NCBI GenBank assembly: GCA_026982235.1
Contig: JALSHM010000468.1
Coordinates: 1-7,631 of the forward strand
Source of the DNA: Robiginitomaculum sp.
GTDB taxonomy: Bacteria > Pseudomonadota > Alphaproteobacteria > Caulobacterales > Maricaulaceae
Length of the DNA stretch: 7,631 bases
Direction: 5' to 3'
Shown here in pieces: positions 1 to 6,433 of the stretch. The notes beneath the pieces were generated by a model, which made no database searches, was not told the DNA's origin, and saw nothing but the letters and a program-made list of their open reading frames with translations. The position numbers were made by a program, and so were the translations under genes. Numbering within the stretch: the first letter of the stretch is position 1; each line of letters opens with the position of its first letter.

Positions 1-633
1 TATCGTGCCTTGGTTCTCAACAATAATGCTTTCATCGGCCATGGCGGGCACATAGGCACCACCTGCTGTGCATGAACCCATGACAACGGCGATTTGCGCA
101 ATACCTTGGGCGGACAAAGTCGCTTGGTTATAAAAAATCCGGCCAAAATGTTCTTTGTCGGGGAAGACTTGGTCTTGGCGCGGTAGATTGGCCCCGCCGC
201 TATCCACGAGATAGATACACGGCAAATGGTTTTCGCGGGCGATCTCTTGGGCGCGGAGATGTTTTTTGACGGTCAGGGGGTAATAGCTGCCGCCTTTAAC
301 CGTGGCGTCATTACAGACGATTATGCACTCGCGCCCCGATACGCGGCCTATGCCCGCAATCATCCCCGCCGCAGGCACATTGTCGTCATAAACCTCGTAG
401 GCTGCAAATTGTCCGATCTCCAAAAACGGTGTGCCGGGGTCGAGCAGGCGCTCCACCCGCTCGCGGGGTAAAAGCTTGCCCTTGGACAAATGCCGTTTGC
501 GTGCGCGTTCAGATCCACCCTTGGCAATCACACCGACCTTAGCCCGTAAATCATCAACAAGCCGCCCCATAGCCGCAACATTACCGCGAAACTCCGCCGT
601 ATCAGGATTTATCTTGGTCGCTAATTTAGGCAT
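1..633 (-). CDS. mccB: Methylcrotonyl-CoA carboxylase beta subunit (carboxyltransferase), N-terminal part
   Basis: Translation of the minus strand from 633 gives 211 uninterrupted codons beginning MPKLATKINPDTAEF and running off the left edge; family members are about 535 residues, so the C-terminal 60 percent is missing. Family-typical stretches are the DSGGANLPRQDQVFPD segment (about residues 136-151), HFGRIFYNQ (about 154-162) and the hallmark GSCTAGGAYVPAMADE (about 187-202) of the acyl-CoA-binding carboxyltransferase N-domain. The enzyme carboxylates 3-methylcrotonyl-CoA in leucine breakdown, using carboxybiotin supplied by the alpha subunit (MccA). The wording matches MCC beta better than propionyl-CoA or acetyl-CoA carboxylase; geranyl-CoA carboxylase (AtuC) is a close relative and cannot be fully excluded. 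The start at 633 is preceded by AGGGG with a 5-nt spacer. An in-frame ATG at 654 would add 7 residues. The isovaleryl-CoA dehydrogenase gene often found upstream is not here. Confidence 0.95.
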   Translation of the reverse strand, partial: MPKLATKINPDTAEFRGNVAAMGRLVDDLRAKVGVIAKGGSERARKRHLSKGKLLPRERVERLLDPGTPFLEIGQFAAYEVYDDNVPAAGMIAGIGRVSGRECIIVCNDATVKGGSYYPLTVKKHLRAQEIARENHLPCIYLVDSGGANLPRQDQVFPDKEHFGRIFYNQATLSAQGIAQIAVVMGSCTAGGAYVPAMADESIIVENQGTI

Positions 634-638
634 ATAAA

Positions 639-643
639 CCCCT
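639..643 (-). promoter_or_regulatory. Ribosome binding site of mccB
   Basis: AGGGG on the minus strand lies 5 nt before the ATG at 633. It favours this start over the in-frame ATG at 654, although that one also has a GGGG run about 8 nt upstream. Confidence 0.55.
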
Positions 644-671
644 ATAAATACCATTTATCAACCCCACATAC

Positions 672-699
672 ATAAATTCGACCCAAAAGTCAAATTTAT
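672..699 (-). promoter_or_regulatory. Inverted repeat / RNA hairpin in the mccB leader
   Basis: Two 11-nt arms (672-682 and 689-699) flank a 6-nt loop. Read on the minus strand the arms are ATAAATTTGAC and GTCGAATTTAT. The only non-Watson-Crick position is U-G, so the transcript toward mccB forms a fully paired 11-bp stem, while the opposite strand would carry an A-C mismatch. It lies just after the predicted -10 box at 709-714. There is no U-run after the stem, so it does not look like a standard intrinsic terminator. It could be a 5'-leader structure or an operator for a regulator of leucine catabolism; the sequence does not decide. Confidence 0.45.
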
Positions 700-708
700 T
701 ATAGGGCT

Positions 709-737
709 CTTATATATGCGGATTAAGACTATCTCAA
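709..737 (-). promoter_or_regulatory. Predicted sigma70-type promoter for mccB
   Basis: On the minus strand TTGAGA (737-732, five of six matches to TTGACA) is followed after exactly 17 nt by TATAAG (714-709, five of six to TATAAT). A start of transcription near 702 would give a leader of about 70 nt before the mccB ATG. Because the tad operon ends at 759 on the same strand, this promoter would make mccB independent of tad transcription. A weaker second pair, TTGACT at 693-688 with TATGTG at 670-665, is also present with 17-nt spacing. Confidence 0.5.
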
Positions 738-758
738 TAAGTAGTGGGGTATGAAACT

Positions 759-1691
759 TTAACCCAACCCGGCTAAGTTTTTTTCTGCGCGCTCGAAATA
801 TGTTGGGCTTTTTTCTATGGCTTTTTTGTAGAGATGTGCGGCTGTTTTTTGTTGGCCTAGGCTTTGGGCAATGACGCCTGCATCATTATAAATTTGCGCG
901 GTGCGTGTTTCCGACAAACCATTCAGCGCCTTACCAGTATTGCCGGACAGAATGAGTGCTAAACGGTAATTATTGTCATAGACGGGCATATCCGGATTGG
1001 CCTTGCGGGCTTGTTTAAACTTGGCCAGGGCTTCTTGTTTGCGTCCTTGCATCAGCAATGACATACCCATATTATTGACAACTGCTGCCGTATTGGTACC
1101 GTTTGATTTGGCGGCTGACAGGGCTTTGATATAAGCGTCCAGCGCATCTAGCCATTGTTGCTCACCGTCATAGACTTTGCCAAGCGCATTCCACAAACGT
1201 GGGTCATTTGGGCTGTCTTGCAAAGCGGCGCGCAAATGTTTTTCGGCAGCGCTTGGTCTATAATCACGTAAATTAAGAAGCAATAAGCCTGCCTGGGCGC
1301 GGTGGATTTGTGTGGGGGTATTGTCGCTATTAGCCGCAATTTCAGTATAGAGTTTATGGGCACGGTTTTGATATTTCGCGGCGCGCCAGCTTAGGGATAA
1401 TGCACTATCCGCAAGCCCTAGCAGTGCCTGTGTGCGGTCTTTATGGTCACGCGCCAAGCGCAAAATTATCATAGAATAAGCGTCATAGCTTGCAACATGG
1501 TCGGATGATTTTTGTAAGGCAAAAGCGTGTTTTAACGCTGCGCTCGTATCAAAATTCGAGGCTGGCAAAGTTTCACTCGCCGCAACAACCGGGCGAACTT
1601 TCACGTCCAGATTGGACTTTTCTAGCGCAGGCTTGGGGGTGGCGCAGGCTGTGATTATAAGACAACTCATGGTGAGGATGAACGGTTTCAT
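759..1691 (-). CDS. tadD: TadD-like TPR lipoprotein of Tad pilus assembly
   Basis: This 310-residue protein begins with a short lipoprotein signal peptide: a charged start (MKPF), a hydrophobic stretch and the lipobox I13-T14-A15-C16, predicting lipidation at Cys16. The rest is helical with tetratricopeptide-like repeats, clearest at about residues 163-196 (NALGKVYDGEQQWLDALDAY), 201-234 (NNMGMSLLMQGRKQEALAKF) and 266-299 (NDAGVIAQSLGQQKTAAHLY), with weaker repeats before. In Tad systems TadD is an outer-membrane lipoprotein thought to help the secretin (RcpA/CpaC) assemble, like a pilotin. The assignment rests on lipobox plus TPRs plus position directly after tadC; TPR sequence alone would not be specific. 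The start overlaps the tadC stop in an ATGA arrangement, with GGAG 7 nt upstream, indicating translational coupling. It is the last gene of the operon. Confidence 0.88.
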   Translation of the reverse strand: MKPFILTMSCLIITACATPKPALEKSNLDVKVRPVVAASETLPASNFDTSAALKHAFALQKSSDHVASYDAYSMIILRLARDHKDRTQALLGLADSALSLSWRAAKYQNRAHKLYTEIAANSDNTPTQIHRAQAGLLLLNLRDYRPSAAEKHLRAALQDSPNDPRLWNALGKVYDGEQQWLDALDAYIKALSAAKSNGTNTAAVVNNMGMSLLMQGRKQEALAKFKQARKANPDMPVYDNNYRLALILSGNTGKALNGLSETRTAQIYNDAGVIAQSLGQQKTAAHLYKKAIEKSPTYFERAEKNLAGLG

Positions 1692-2620
1692 GCGAAAGCT
1701 CCGGTTAAGCGGGCGGCGGCGGGTAAGAACATCATCAGCAATATTGTCGGGAAGATAAATAAGATGAGTGGTACCGTCATTTTGGCGGGCAAGGACATGG
1801 CTTTTTCTTCGGCGCGCATCATGCGCTTAGTGCGCATTTCTTCAGAGAATGTACGCAGGGCTGTTCCCATGGAACTGCCCATTTCTTCAGATTGTTTGAG
1901 CATGATATTCAATGCGCCAGCTTCTTCAAGGCCGAGTCGTTCGGCAAAATGTTTAAAGGCTTCCGGCCTGGTTCGCCCAGCCATCAGCTCAAGGTTAAGC
2001 AGATCAAGATTTATCTGGATTACGGGAAAGCGTTTGCCCAACTCTTTGGCAACAACCGATAAAGCCGCGTCTAGGCCAAGCCCGGCTTCGATACAGGCTA
2101 GCAGTAAATCCATCATGTCTGGGAAACCATCGCGGGCTTGCATTTTTCGGCTTTTAATGCGCTGGTGCAAGTAAATATCCGGCACAAATAAGCCAGCAAA
2201 GATTAAAGCTAAAGCGGATAGCACAAGGGTTTTTGTCGATATGTCTGCGCCATAAAAACCCCAATATAACAGCAGGCCAAGAACCGGAAGCAGGAGCGAA
2301 ACTACGCGCGTGCCGTAATATATGGGTATAGCTTTGGCAGTGTAATACCCGGCTTGCGACAGTTTAAAACGAATACGCGTAATTTCCTCTGGCCCTGGCA
2401 AGGTGAGGTGTTGGCCAAAACGGGCAATCATTTTCGGGGTTGCAGCAGTTGATTTTTTGGGTGTTTGTACGGCGTTTGCCGGGATACCAGCTAGGCGGCG
2501 GCTCATCACCCGGTTTTTTTGTAAACTCGCACGCAACACCACGGCAATCCCTGCCATGGTTAAGGCCATAAAGATTGCAGAGACAATAAAGAGCTGCATG
2601 GGGGTTAGATTGGACAACAT
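1688..2620 (-). CDS. tadC: Tad pilus inner-membrane platform protein TadC
   Basis: The 310-residue product has a hydrophobic N-terminal segment (about 9-30), two further membrane segments (about 101-124 and 129-151), a cytoplasmic helical T2SSF/GspF-type domain (about 165-280) and a C-terminal membrane segment (about 281-305). The domain begins FPDMMDLLLACIEAGLGLDAAL and contains the EEMGSSMGTALRTFSEEMR region and the RAEEKAMSLPAKMTVPLI stretch typical of TadC. With TadB it forms the membrane platform that couples the TadA ATPase to extrusion of the Flp pilus. It starts 2 nt after the tadB stop (TAG CC ATG) and ends in a 4-nt overlap with tadD, so the genes are very probably co-translated. 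Only a weak Shine-Dalgarno (CGGA) precedes the start. Length and topology are normal for the family. Confidence 0.93.
   Translation of the reverse strand: MLSNLTPMQLFIVSAIFMALTMAGIAVVLRASLQKNRVMSRRLAGIPANAVQTPKKSTAATPKMIARFGQHLTLPGPEEITRIRFKLSQAGYYTAKAIPIYYGTRVVSLLLPVLGLLLYWGFYGADISTKTLVLSALALIFAGLFVPDIYLHQRIKSRKMQARDGFPDMMDLLLACIEAGLGLDAALSVVAKELGKRFPVIQINLDLLNLELMAGRTRPEAFKHFAERLGLEEAGALNIMLKQSEEMGSSMGTALRTFSEEMRTKRMMRAEEKAMSLPAKMTVPLILFIFPTILLMMFLPAAARLTGAFA
1699..1702 (-). promoter_or_regulatory. Ribosome binding site of tadD inside tadC
   Basis: GGAG on the minus strand lies 7 nt before the tadD ATG at 1691, within the last codons of tadC. With the ATGA overlap it supports the chosen tadD start and re-initiation after tadC. 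Confidence 0.65.
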
Positions 2621-2622
2621 GG

Positions 2623-3600
2623 CTATATCCGGAAATTTATCATTTTGCGGATGACCATATTGCCAATGAGCATCCAGACGACAGCTGCCATCAGACCTTG
2701 CTTAATCATCGGATTGTCCCACACATCACCATAAAATTCTGGTGACAAAAAATTCACTGCAGCAAATAAGAGGATGGGGACAACATTTAAGATAAGCGCT
2801 GACATCCGTCCTTCCGAAGATGCGGCCTTTATGCGCAGGCGCATTTTTTGGCGTTCACGCACCATGTGGGCATTATTGGCCAAAAGCTCCGCCAAATTTC
2901 CGCCCGTACGTGCTTGTAATCGCACAGTGGCAGCCAACATATCAAAATCACCATGCCCAATGCGGTCCGACAGGCGCTGAACCGCTATGCCCAATTCTGT
3001 GCCGTAAGTTATCTCGTCACCAGCCATGCCAAATTCTGTACCGATTGGATCCGGCATTTCGCGTGCTACCAAATCAATAGCCACAGGCACAGGATGCCCG
3101 GCGCGTAAAGAACGGACTATTATGTCTAAGGCATCTGGTAATTGTGACACGGCTTTCTTGCGCCGCCGTTTGGCGATGAGCAGTATTACGCCCACGGGCA
3201 AGCCAAAGCCCAGGACAAATCCAAGTGCAAAATAAAGGTAATTATGGGTAAAAAAGAATGCTAAAGTTGCGCATACAAAAGCGGATACCGACATGGCGCT
3301 ATAGACACCATAAGCGCCGATTTCTAAACCAGAATGTGTCATCAATGTGTTGAACCATTTGAGCAGTTTTTCCATTTGCCCCGTCGCGCTCCTTTGGTCT
3401 GCACTGCTAAGCCCTCGAGATTTTTTCAGGGCATTTAGGGCTTGTTCAGGGTTTGCGCCTTTCGCCAGTCTTTTCATGCGCATATTGGCAAGCTTGACTT
3501 TACGTGCTCCTTGACGGCTGGCACCAATAATCAATTGCATCAATAAGAACGCGCAAGCAAAAATCAAAATATATAAAATGATAAGTCTGGTATCCGTCAC
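2623..3600 (-). CDS. tadB: Tad pilus inner-membrane platform protein TadB
   Basis: The 325-residue product starts with a membrane segment (about 5-25), then a basic linker, two membrane segments (about 99-118 and 121-143), a cytoplasmic T2SSF domain (about 153-262) and two C-terminal segments (about 265-284 and 302-318). The motifs LPDALDIIVRSLRAGHPVPVAI (154-175), DFDMLAATVRLQARTGGNLAELL (218-240) and RERQKMRLRIKAASSEGRMSA (248-268) are characteristic of TadB. It is the partner of TadC in the pilus assembly platform and homologous to type II secretion GspF. The start codon is GTG, chosen because it begins the first hydrophobic segment and lies 3 nt after the tadA stop; no strong Shine-Dalgarno is visible, which suggests translational coupling to tadA. 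Confidence 0.94.
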   Translation of the reverse strand: MTDTRLIILYILIFACAFLLMQLIIGASRQGARKVKLANMRMKRLAKGANPEQALNALKKSRGLSSADQRSATGQMEKLLKWFNTLMTHSGLEIGAYGVYSAMSVSAFVCATLAFFFTHNYLYFALGFVLGFGLPVGVILLIAKRRRKKAVSQLPDALDIIVRSLRAGHPVPVAIDLVAREMPDPIGTEFGMAGDEITYGTELGIAVQRLSDRIGHGDFDMLAATVRLQARTGGNLAELLANNAHMVRERQKMRLRIKAASSEGRMSALILNVVPILLFAAVNFLSPEFYGDVWDNPMIKQGLMAAVVWMLIGNMVIRKMINFRI

Positions 3601-3603
3601 TGT

Positions 3604-5094
3604 TTAGGGTATCCGTTCTGACATGGGACGCTCCGAGCGGCGTCCTACTTCCATCACGCCTGGTTCGAACATGGATTGGTTTAGCTCTATCCCACTGGTG
3701 ATGATTTCGTGCAAACAGCGCGGGCGAATACCCGTGGCGCGAAATTCACCGATGACGGAATGGTTCGGGCCTGAACCTGTACGGGTATAGTTGAAAATTT
3801 CTTGCATCTGAATGATTGGGCCTTCCATGCCAGTGACTTCTGTGACGCTGGTGATTTTACGTTGACCATCTGATAGGCGGCTAGCTTGAACAATCAGGCC
3901 AATGGCTGAAGCAATTTGCCCAGCAACACCTTCGGGGCTGATTTTAATATCACCCATACCGACCATTTGTTCTAAGCGTGTTATGGCGTCTCTGGGGGTA
4001 TTGGCATGTAAGGTAGCCAGCGAACCTTCGTGACCTGTATTCATGGCTTGGAGCATATCAAAAGCTTCTTCGCCGCGCACCTCGCCGAGTATCACCCGGT
4101 CAGGGCGCATACGCAGGGCGTTTTTCACCAATTCACGCTGGCGGATTTCGCCTTCGCCTTCAATATTTGGCGGGCGGGTTTCCATGCGCGCCACATGGGG
4201 TTGTTGCAACTGTAATTCGGCAGCGTCTTCGATAGTGATTAAGCGTTCTTTATGGGAAATGGCTTGGGACATGGCATTGAGGAGGGTCGTCTTACCAGAA
4301 CCCGTACCGCCTGAGATAAGGATGGTTACTTTGGCCTTACAAGCCGCCCAGAGAAATTCGGCAACAGGTTCAGGGAGCGCTTTAAATTCAACCAATTTGT
4401 CCAGAGTGAACGGATTTTTGGAAAATTTACGGATAGACATCAAAGGCCCGTCCACCGCAATGGGCGCTACCGCAACATTGACCCGGCTTCCGTCTGCTAG
4501 TCTGGCGTCTGCCATAGGATGGCTCTCGTCCACACGCCTGCCAACGGCGGCGACAATTTTATTGATGATGCGCAAGAGATGCGCTTCATCCGCAAACCGC
4601 ACGTCTGTAGGTTCCAATTCGCCGCCGCGCTCAACAAAAACATGTTCATGGGTGTTGACCAAAATATCACTGATACTGGGGTCAGCCAATAAGGGTTCAA
4701 GCGGGCCTAACCCGGTCATTTCATTGACGATAGAGCCGGATAGCGCCCGTACTTCGTCCCGATTCAACTTCATGTTTTCAAGCTTGACGATTTCGCTGAC
4801 GCGGGCTTCGATTTGGCCATGCATCTCGCCTTCGTCCAGCTTGTCCAAAATAGATAAATCCAGATCATCTATCAACATATTATGCAGACGCTGCCGCGTT
4901 TGCAGAGCCGCTTCTTTATCATGTTGAGTTTTTGATTTGACCTTGTTGGCTATGGGGCTGGGTATGGGCTCAGGAATTGGCGTGGTGGCTCTGTGCACAT
5001 TGTCAGGCTTGTCCATAACGCTCGGTACAGGCGACGCGGGTTGACTATGCGGCGTATTTTTGCCCCTTGTTATTATACTTGAAAAACGTCCCAT
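3604..5094 (-). CDS. tadA: Tad pilus assembly ATPase TadA/CpaF
   Basis: This 496-residue protein is a type II/IV secretion hexameric ATPase of the CpaF/TadA family and powers Flp/Tad pilus biogenesis at the cytoplasmic face of the inner membrane. Visible elements in order: a proline- and serine-rich, probably disordered N-terminus (about 15-55); an N-terminal helical domain (about 65-125); DPSISDILVN (138-147); Walker A GGTGSGKT (262-269); the Asp-box ITIEDAAELQL (287-297); Walker B VILGEVRG (334-341); and the His-box GHEGSLATLHANTP (354-367). All catalytic motifs are intact. The C-terminus (about 410-496) matches the family's TEVTGMEG and GIRP segments. The ATG at 5094 has AAAAGGG very close upstream (about 2 nt), an unusually short spacing. 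It is the first gene of the tadABCD operon; no cpaE/tadZ or secretin gene precedes it, because the next gene is divergent. Confidence 0.97.
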   Translation of the reverse strand: MGRFSSIITRGKNTPHSQPASPVPSVMDKPDNVHRATTPIPEPIPSPIANKVKSKTQHDKEAALQTRQRLHNMLIDDLDLSILDKLDEGEMHGQIEARVSEIVKLENMKLNRDEVRALSGSIVNEMTGLGPLEPLLADPSISDILVNTHEHVFVERGGELEPTDVRFADEAHLLRIINKIVAAVGRRVDESHPMADARLADGSRVNVAVAPIAVDGPLMSIRKFSKNPFTLDKLVEFKALPEPVAEFLWAACKAKVTILISGGTGSGKTTLLNAMSQAISHKERLITIEDAAELQLQQPHVARMETRPPNIEGEGEIRQRELVKNALRMRPDRVILGEVRGEEAFDMLQAMNTGHEGSLATLHANTPRDAITRLEQMVGMGDIKISPEGVAGQIASAIGLIVQASRLSDGQRKITSVTEVTGMEGPIIQMQEIFNYTRTGSGPNHSVIGEFRATGIRPRCLHEIITSGIELNQSMFEPGVMEVGRRSERPMSERIP

Positions 5095-5134
5095 AACCCT
5101 TTTATAGCCTAGCGCGGTAAAACTGTGCTTAGCA

Positions 5135-5140
5135 AGTATA
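5135..5140 (-). promoter_or_regulatory. Possible -10 box for the tad operon
   Basis: TATACT on the minus strand (five of six to TATAAT) lies about 40 nt before the tadA start in the divergent intergenic region. The hexamer 17 nt upstream (CAAAAG) is a poor -35, so this is only a weak candidate and may need an activator. Confidence 0.2.
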
Positions 5141-5160
5141 GTAAATATCTGATAAATCTT

Positions 5161-5189
5161 TTGCCATTCTTCGAATTGCCACTTGTAAG
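5161..5189 (+). promoter_or_regulatory. Predicted promoter for nfu-tsaB
   Basis: TTGCCA at 5161-5166 (five of six to TTGACA) is followed after 17 nt by TGTAAG at 5184-5189 (four of six to TATAAT). Transcription would start near 5196, giving a leader of about 40 nt. TTGCCA occurs again at 5176-5181, where an AATAAT at 5196-5201 offers a -10 at a less favourable 14-nt spacing. Confidence 0.35.
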
Positions 5190-5208
5190 TTGGCCAATAA
5201 TCGCCATT

Positions 5209-5223
5209 TTAGAATGGATTTAA
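5209..5223. promoter_or_regulatory. CtrA-like site (TTAG-N7-TTAA)
   Basis: TTAG at 5209-5212, seven bases, then TTAA at 5220-5223 matches seven of eight bases of the alphaproteobacterial CtrA consensus TTAA-N7-TTAA. It lies between the divergent tad and nfu genes. A one-mismatch match can occur by chance in AT-rich DNA of this length, so the call is tentative. Confidence 0.2.
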
Positions 5224-5225
5224 TC

Positions 5226-5231
5226 GGAGAG
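5226..5231 (+). promoter_or_regulatory. Ribosome binding site of nfu
   Basis: GGAGAG, with the GGAG core ending 6 nt before the ATG at 5236, is the best Shine-Dalgarno in the window and fixes this start. Confidence 0.8.
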
Positions 5232-5235
5232 TATC

Positions 5236-5805
5236 ATGTTTATTCAAACCCAAGACACGCCCAATCCGGCAACCTTGAAGTTTCTGCCCGGTCGCGAGGT
5301 TATGGCTGAGGGGCTACCGCCTATGGAAGTTGATAAAGGCGAAGCGGCGGAACATTTACCCCTTGCGGGGATTTTGTTTTCCATTCCGAATATTGAGCGT
5401 GTGTTTTTTGGGCAAGATTTCATTTCTGTCACGCGCAATAACAAGGTTGATTGGGCACATCTAAAGCCGGCTATTTTAGGCGCAATCATGGATTTTTATG
5501 TCGGTGGTGGCGGCATAATTACGGATGACGGTACGCAGGTGGAAGAAGAAGTTTATGAGGGTGAAACCCTCGAAATTGTTACTCAAATCAAAGAATTGAT
5601 TGATACCCGAGTGCGTCCTGCCGTGGCCCAAGACGGCGGCGATATTTTGTTCAAACGTTTTGATGTGGATAGCGGGACTGTGTTCTTACAAATGAAAGGG
5701 GCCTGTGCGGGTTGTCCGTCCTCATCCATGACCCTTAAATCTGGCGTAGAAAACTTACTCAAACATTACGTGCCTGAAGTCACAGCCGTAGAAGAAGCAT
5801 TTTAG
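5236..5805 (+). CDS. Nfu-type iron-sulfur cluster scaffold/carrier protein
   Basis: The 189-residue protein has the two-domain layout of bacterial and mitochondrial Nfu (NFU1-like). The N-terminal Nfu domain (about 1-88) begins MFIQTQDTPNPATLKFLPG and includes LAGILFSIPNIERVFFG. The C-terminal NifU-like domain (about 113-185) contains RPAVAQDGGDI (127-137) and the cluster-binding C157-A-G-C160 motif followed by PSSSMTLKSGVE. The protein is thought to bind a 4Fe-4S cluster between subunits and pass it to target enzymes in the cytoplasm. Both key cysteines are present and the length is normal for the alphaproteobacterial form, which differs from enterobacterial NfuA, whose N-terminal domain is a degenerate A-type one. 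The gene is divergent from tadA and sits 10 nt before tsaB, so the two are probably one transcript. A very secure family call; gene symbols vary (nfu, nifU-like). Confidence 0.96.
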   Translation: MFIQTQDTPNPATLKFLPGREVMAEGLPPMEVDKGEAAEHLPLAGILFSIPNIERVFFGQDFISVTRNNKVDWAHLKPAILGAIMDFYVGGGGIITDDGTQVEEEVYEGETLEIVTQIKELIDTRVRPAVAQDGGDILFKRFDVDSGTVFLQMKGACAGCPSSSMTLKSGVENLLKHYVPEVTAVEEAF

Positions 5806-5825
5806 TTGATTTGTCTTGATCTGTC
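5806..5825 (+). repeat. 10-bp tandem duplication at the tsaB start
   Basis: TTGATTTGTC (5806-5815) is followed directly by TTGATCTGTC (5816-5825), differing at one base; a partial third unit, TTG, follows. The second copy supplies the TTG start and first codons of tsaB, and the first copy begins right after the nfu stop codon. Confidence 0.7.
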
Positions 5826-6433
5826 TTGGGCTAGATACGACTGGAGAATGGTGTAGCGTTGCGCTGGTTGACGAAGCAAAAATTCTGGCTATACGTACCC
5901 AGAAGATAGGGCGCGGCCACGCAGAAATACTGGCAGACATGGTGCAAGATGTTCTTGCGAAAGCTAATCTAAAGCCCGCACATATAAACAAAATATCTGT
6001 TTGCATTGGACCGGGTAGTTTTACCGGGCTTCGGGTTGGCCTGTCTTTCGCCAAGGGTTTTGCCCTGCCGCACACAATCCCAATCGTCGGATTGTCAGCC
6101 TTGCACATTTGGGCCGCAAAAGCCGATCCAGACATGAAAAAAACCGTGCTGGCGGTAGCAGATGTTAAGCGCGGTCAGATATTGTCGCAAGTTTTCACGA
6201 ATGGAAAACCAATAGAAAAGCCAAAATTGTCTGTTGCAAATGAAATGAAAACCACGGCCAAAAATATTGTTGGCGGCGGGGCTAATTTGCTGGGAGCGGA
6301 TGCCGATAATACATATATATGTCCTGCGATACTTGCTTGGCTCGGCATGGGTGCAATACCGGATACCCATCCGGCAGAACCGCTTTATCACCGCCCCCCA
6401 GATGCGAAACTACCGGGCGGAAGATCTTTGTAA
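5816..6433 (+). CDS. tsaB: tRNA t6A biosynthesis protein TsaB (YeaZ)
   Basis: The 205-residue product is a TsaB-family ASKHA-fold protein. It carries the N-terminal phosphate-loop-like LGLDTTGEWCSVAL (4-17), the RGHAEIL helix (33-39) and the hallmark CIGPGSFTGLRVG (63-75) followed by AKGFA. TsaB pairs with TsaD and TsaE to transfer the threonylcarbamoyl group to A37 of ANN-decoding tRNAs. The C-terminus YHRPPDAKLPG is typical of alphaproteobacterial members, so the gene is complete. The start must be TTG at 5816: an in-frame TGA lies at 5807-5809, no ATG or GTG occurs between, and TTG places residues 2-17 in register with the family. No clear Shine-Dalgarno precedes it, suggesting coupling with nfu, which ends 10 nt upstream. 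The gene rimI, a common next neighbour, is absent. Confidence 0.95.
   Translation: MICLGLDTTGEWCSVALVDEAKILAIRTQKIGRGHAEILADMVQDVLAKANLKPAHINKISVCIGPGSFTGLRVGLSFAKGFALPHTIPIVGLSALHIWAAKADPDMKKTVLAVADVKRGQILSQVFTNGKPIEKPKLSVANEMKTTAKNIVGGGANLLGADADNTYICPAILAWLGMGAIPDTHPAEPLYHRPPDAKLPGGRSL

Noticed and set aside
226..637. Two overlapping plus-strand open frames opposite mccB
   Set aside because: They lie antisense to clearly conserved carboxyltransferase sequence, and neither resembles a known protein.
661..750. Distant inverted 7-mers ACCCCAC (661-667) and GTGGGGT (744-750)
   Set aside because: They are 76 nt apart and not extendable; they do not make a terminator and are easily explained by chance.
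634..758. Intrinsic terminator for the tad operon
   Set aside because: The only good stem in the gap (672-699) lacks a following U-run, and the region near the tadD stop gives only a 4-bp GGGT/ACCC stem. No terminator can be supported.
1764..2174. Plus-strand open frame of 136 codons antisense to tadC
   Set aside because: Composition is that of a shadow frame (Ser/Arg-rich), and it lies opposite the conserved T2SSF domain of tadC.
4043..4927. Long plus-strand open frame (294 codons) lying antisense inside tadA
   Set aside because: It is entirely opposite a gene with intact, highly conserved ATPase motifs. Its translation is serine/arginine/alanine-rich with no domain or membrane pattern and no Shine-Dalgarno, as expected of an antisense shadow.
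5755..6391. Minus-strand open frames opposite nfu and tsaB
   Set aside because: They are antisense to well-conserved Nfu and TsaB motifs, have no ribosome binding sites, and show no recognisable domain.
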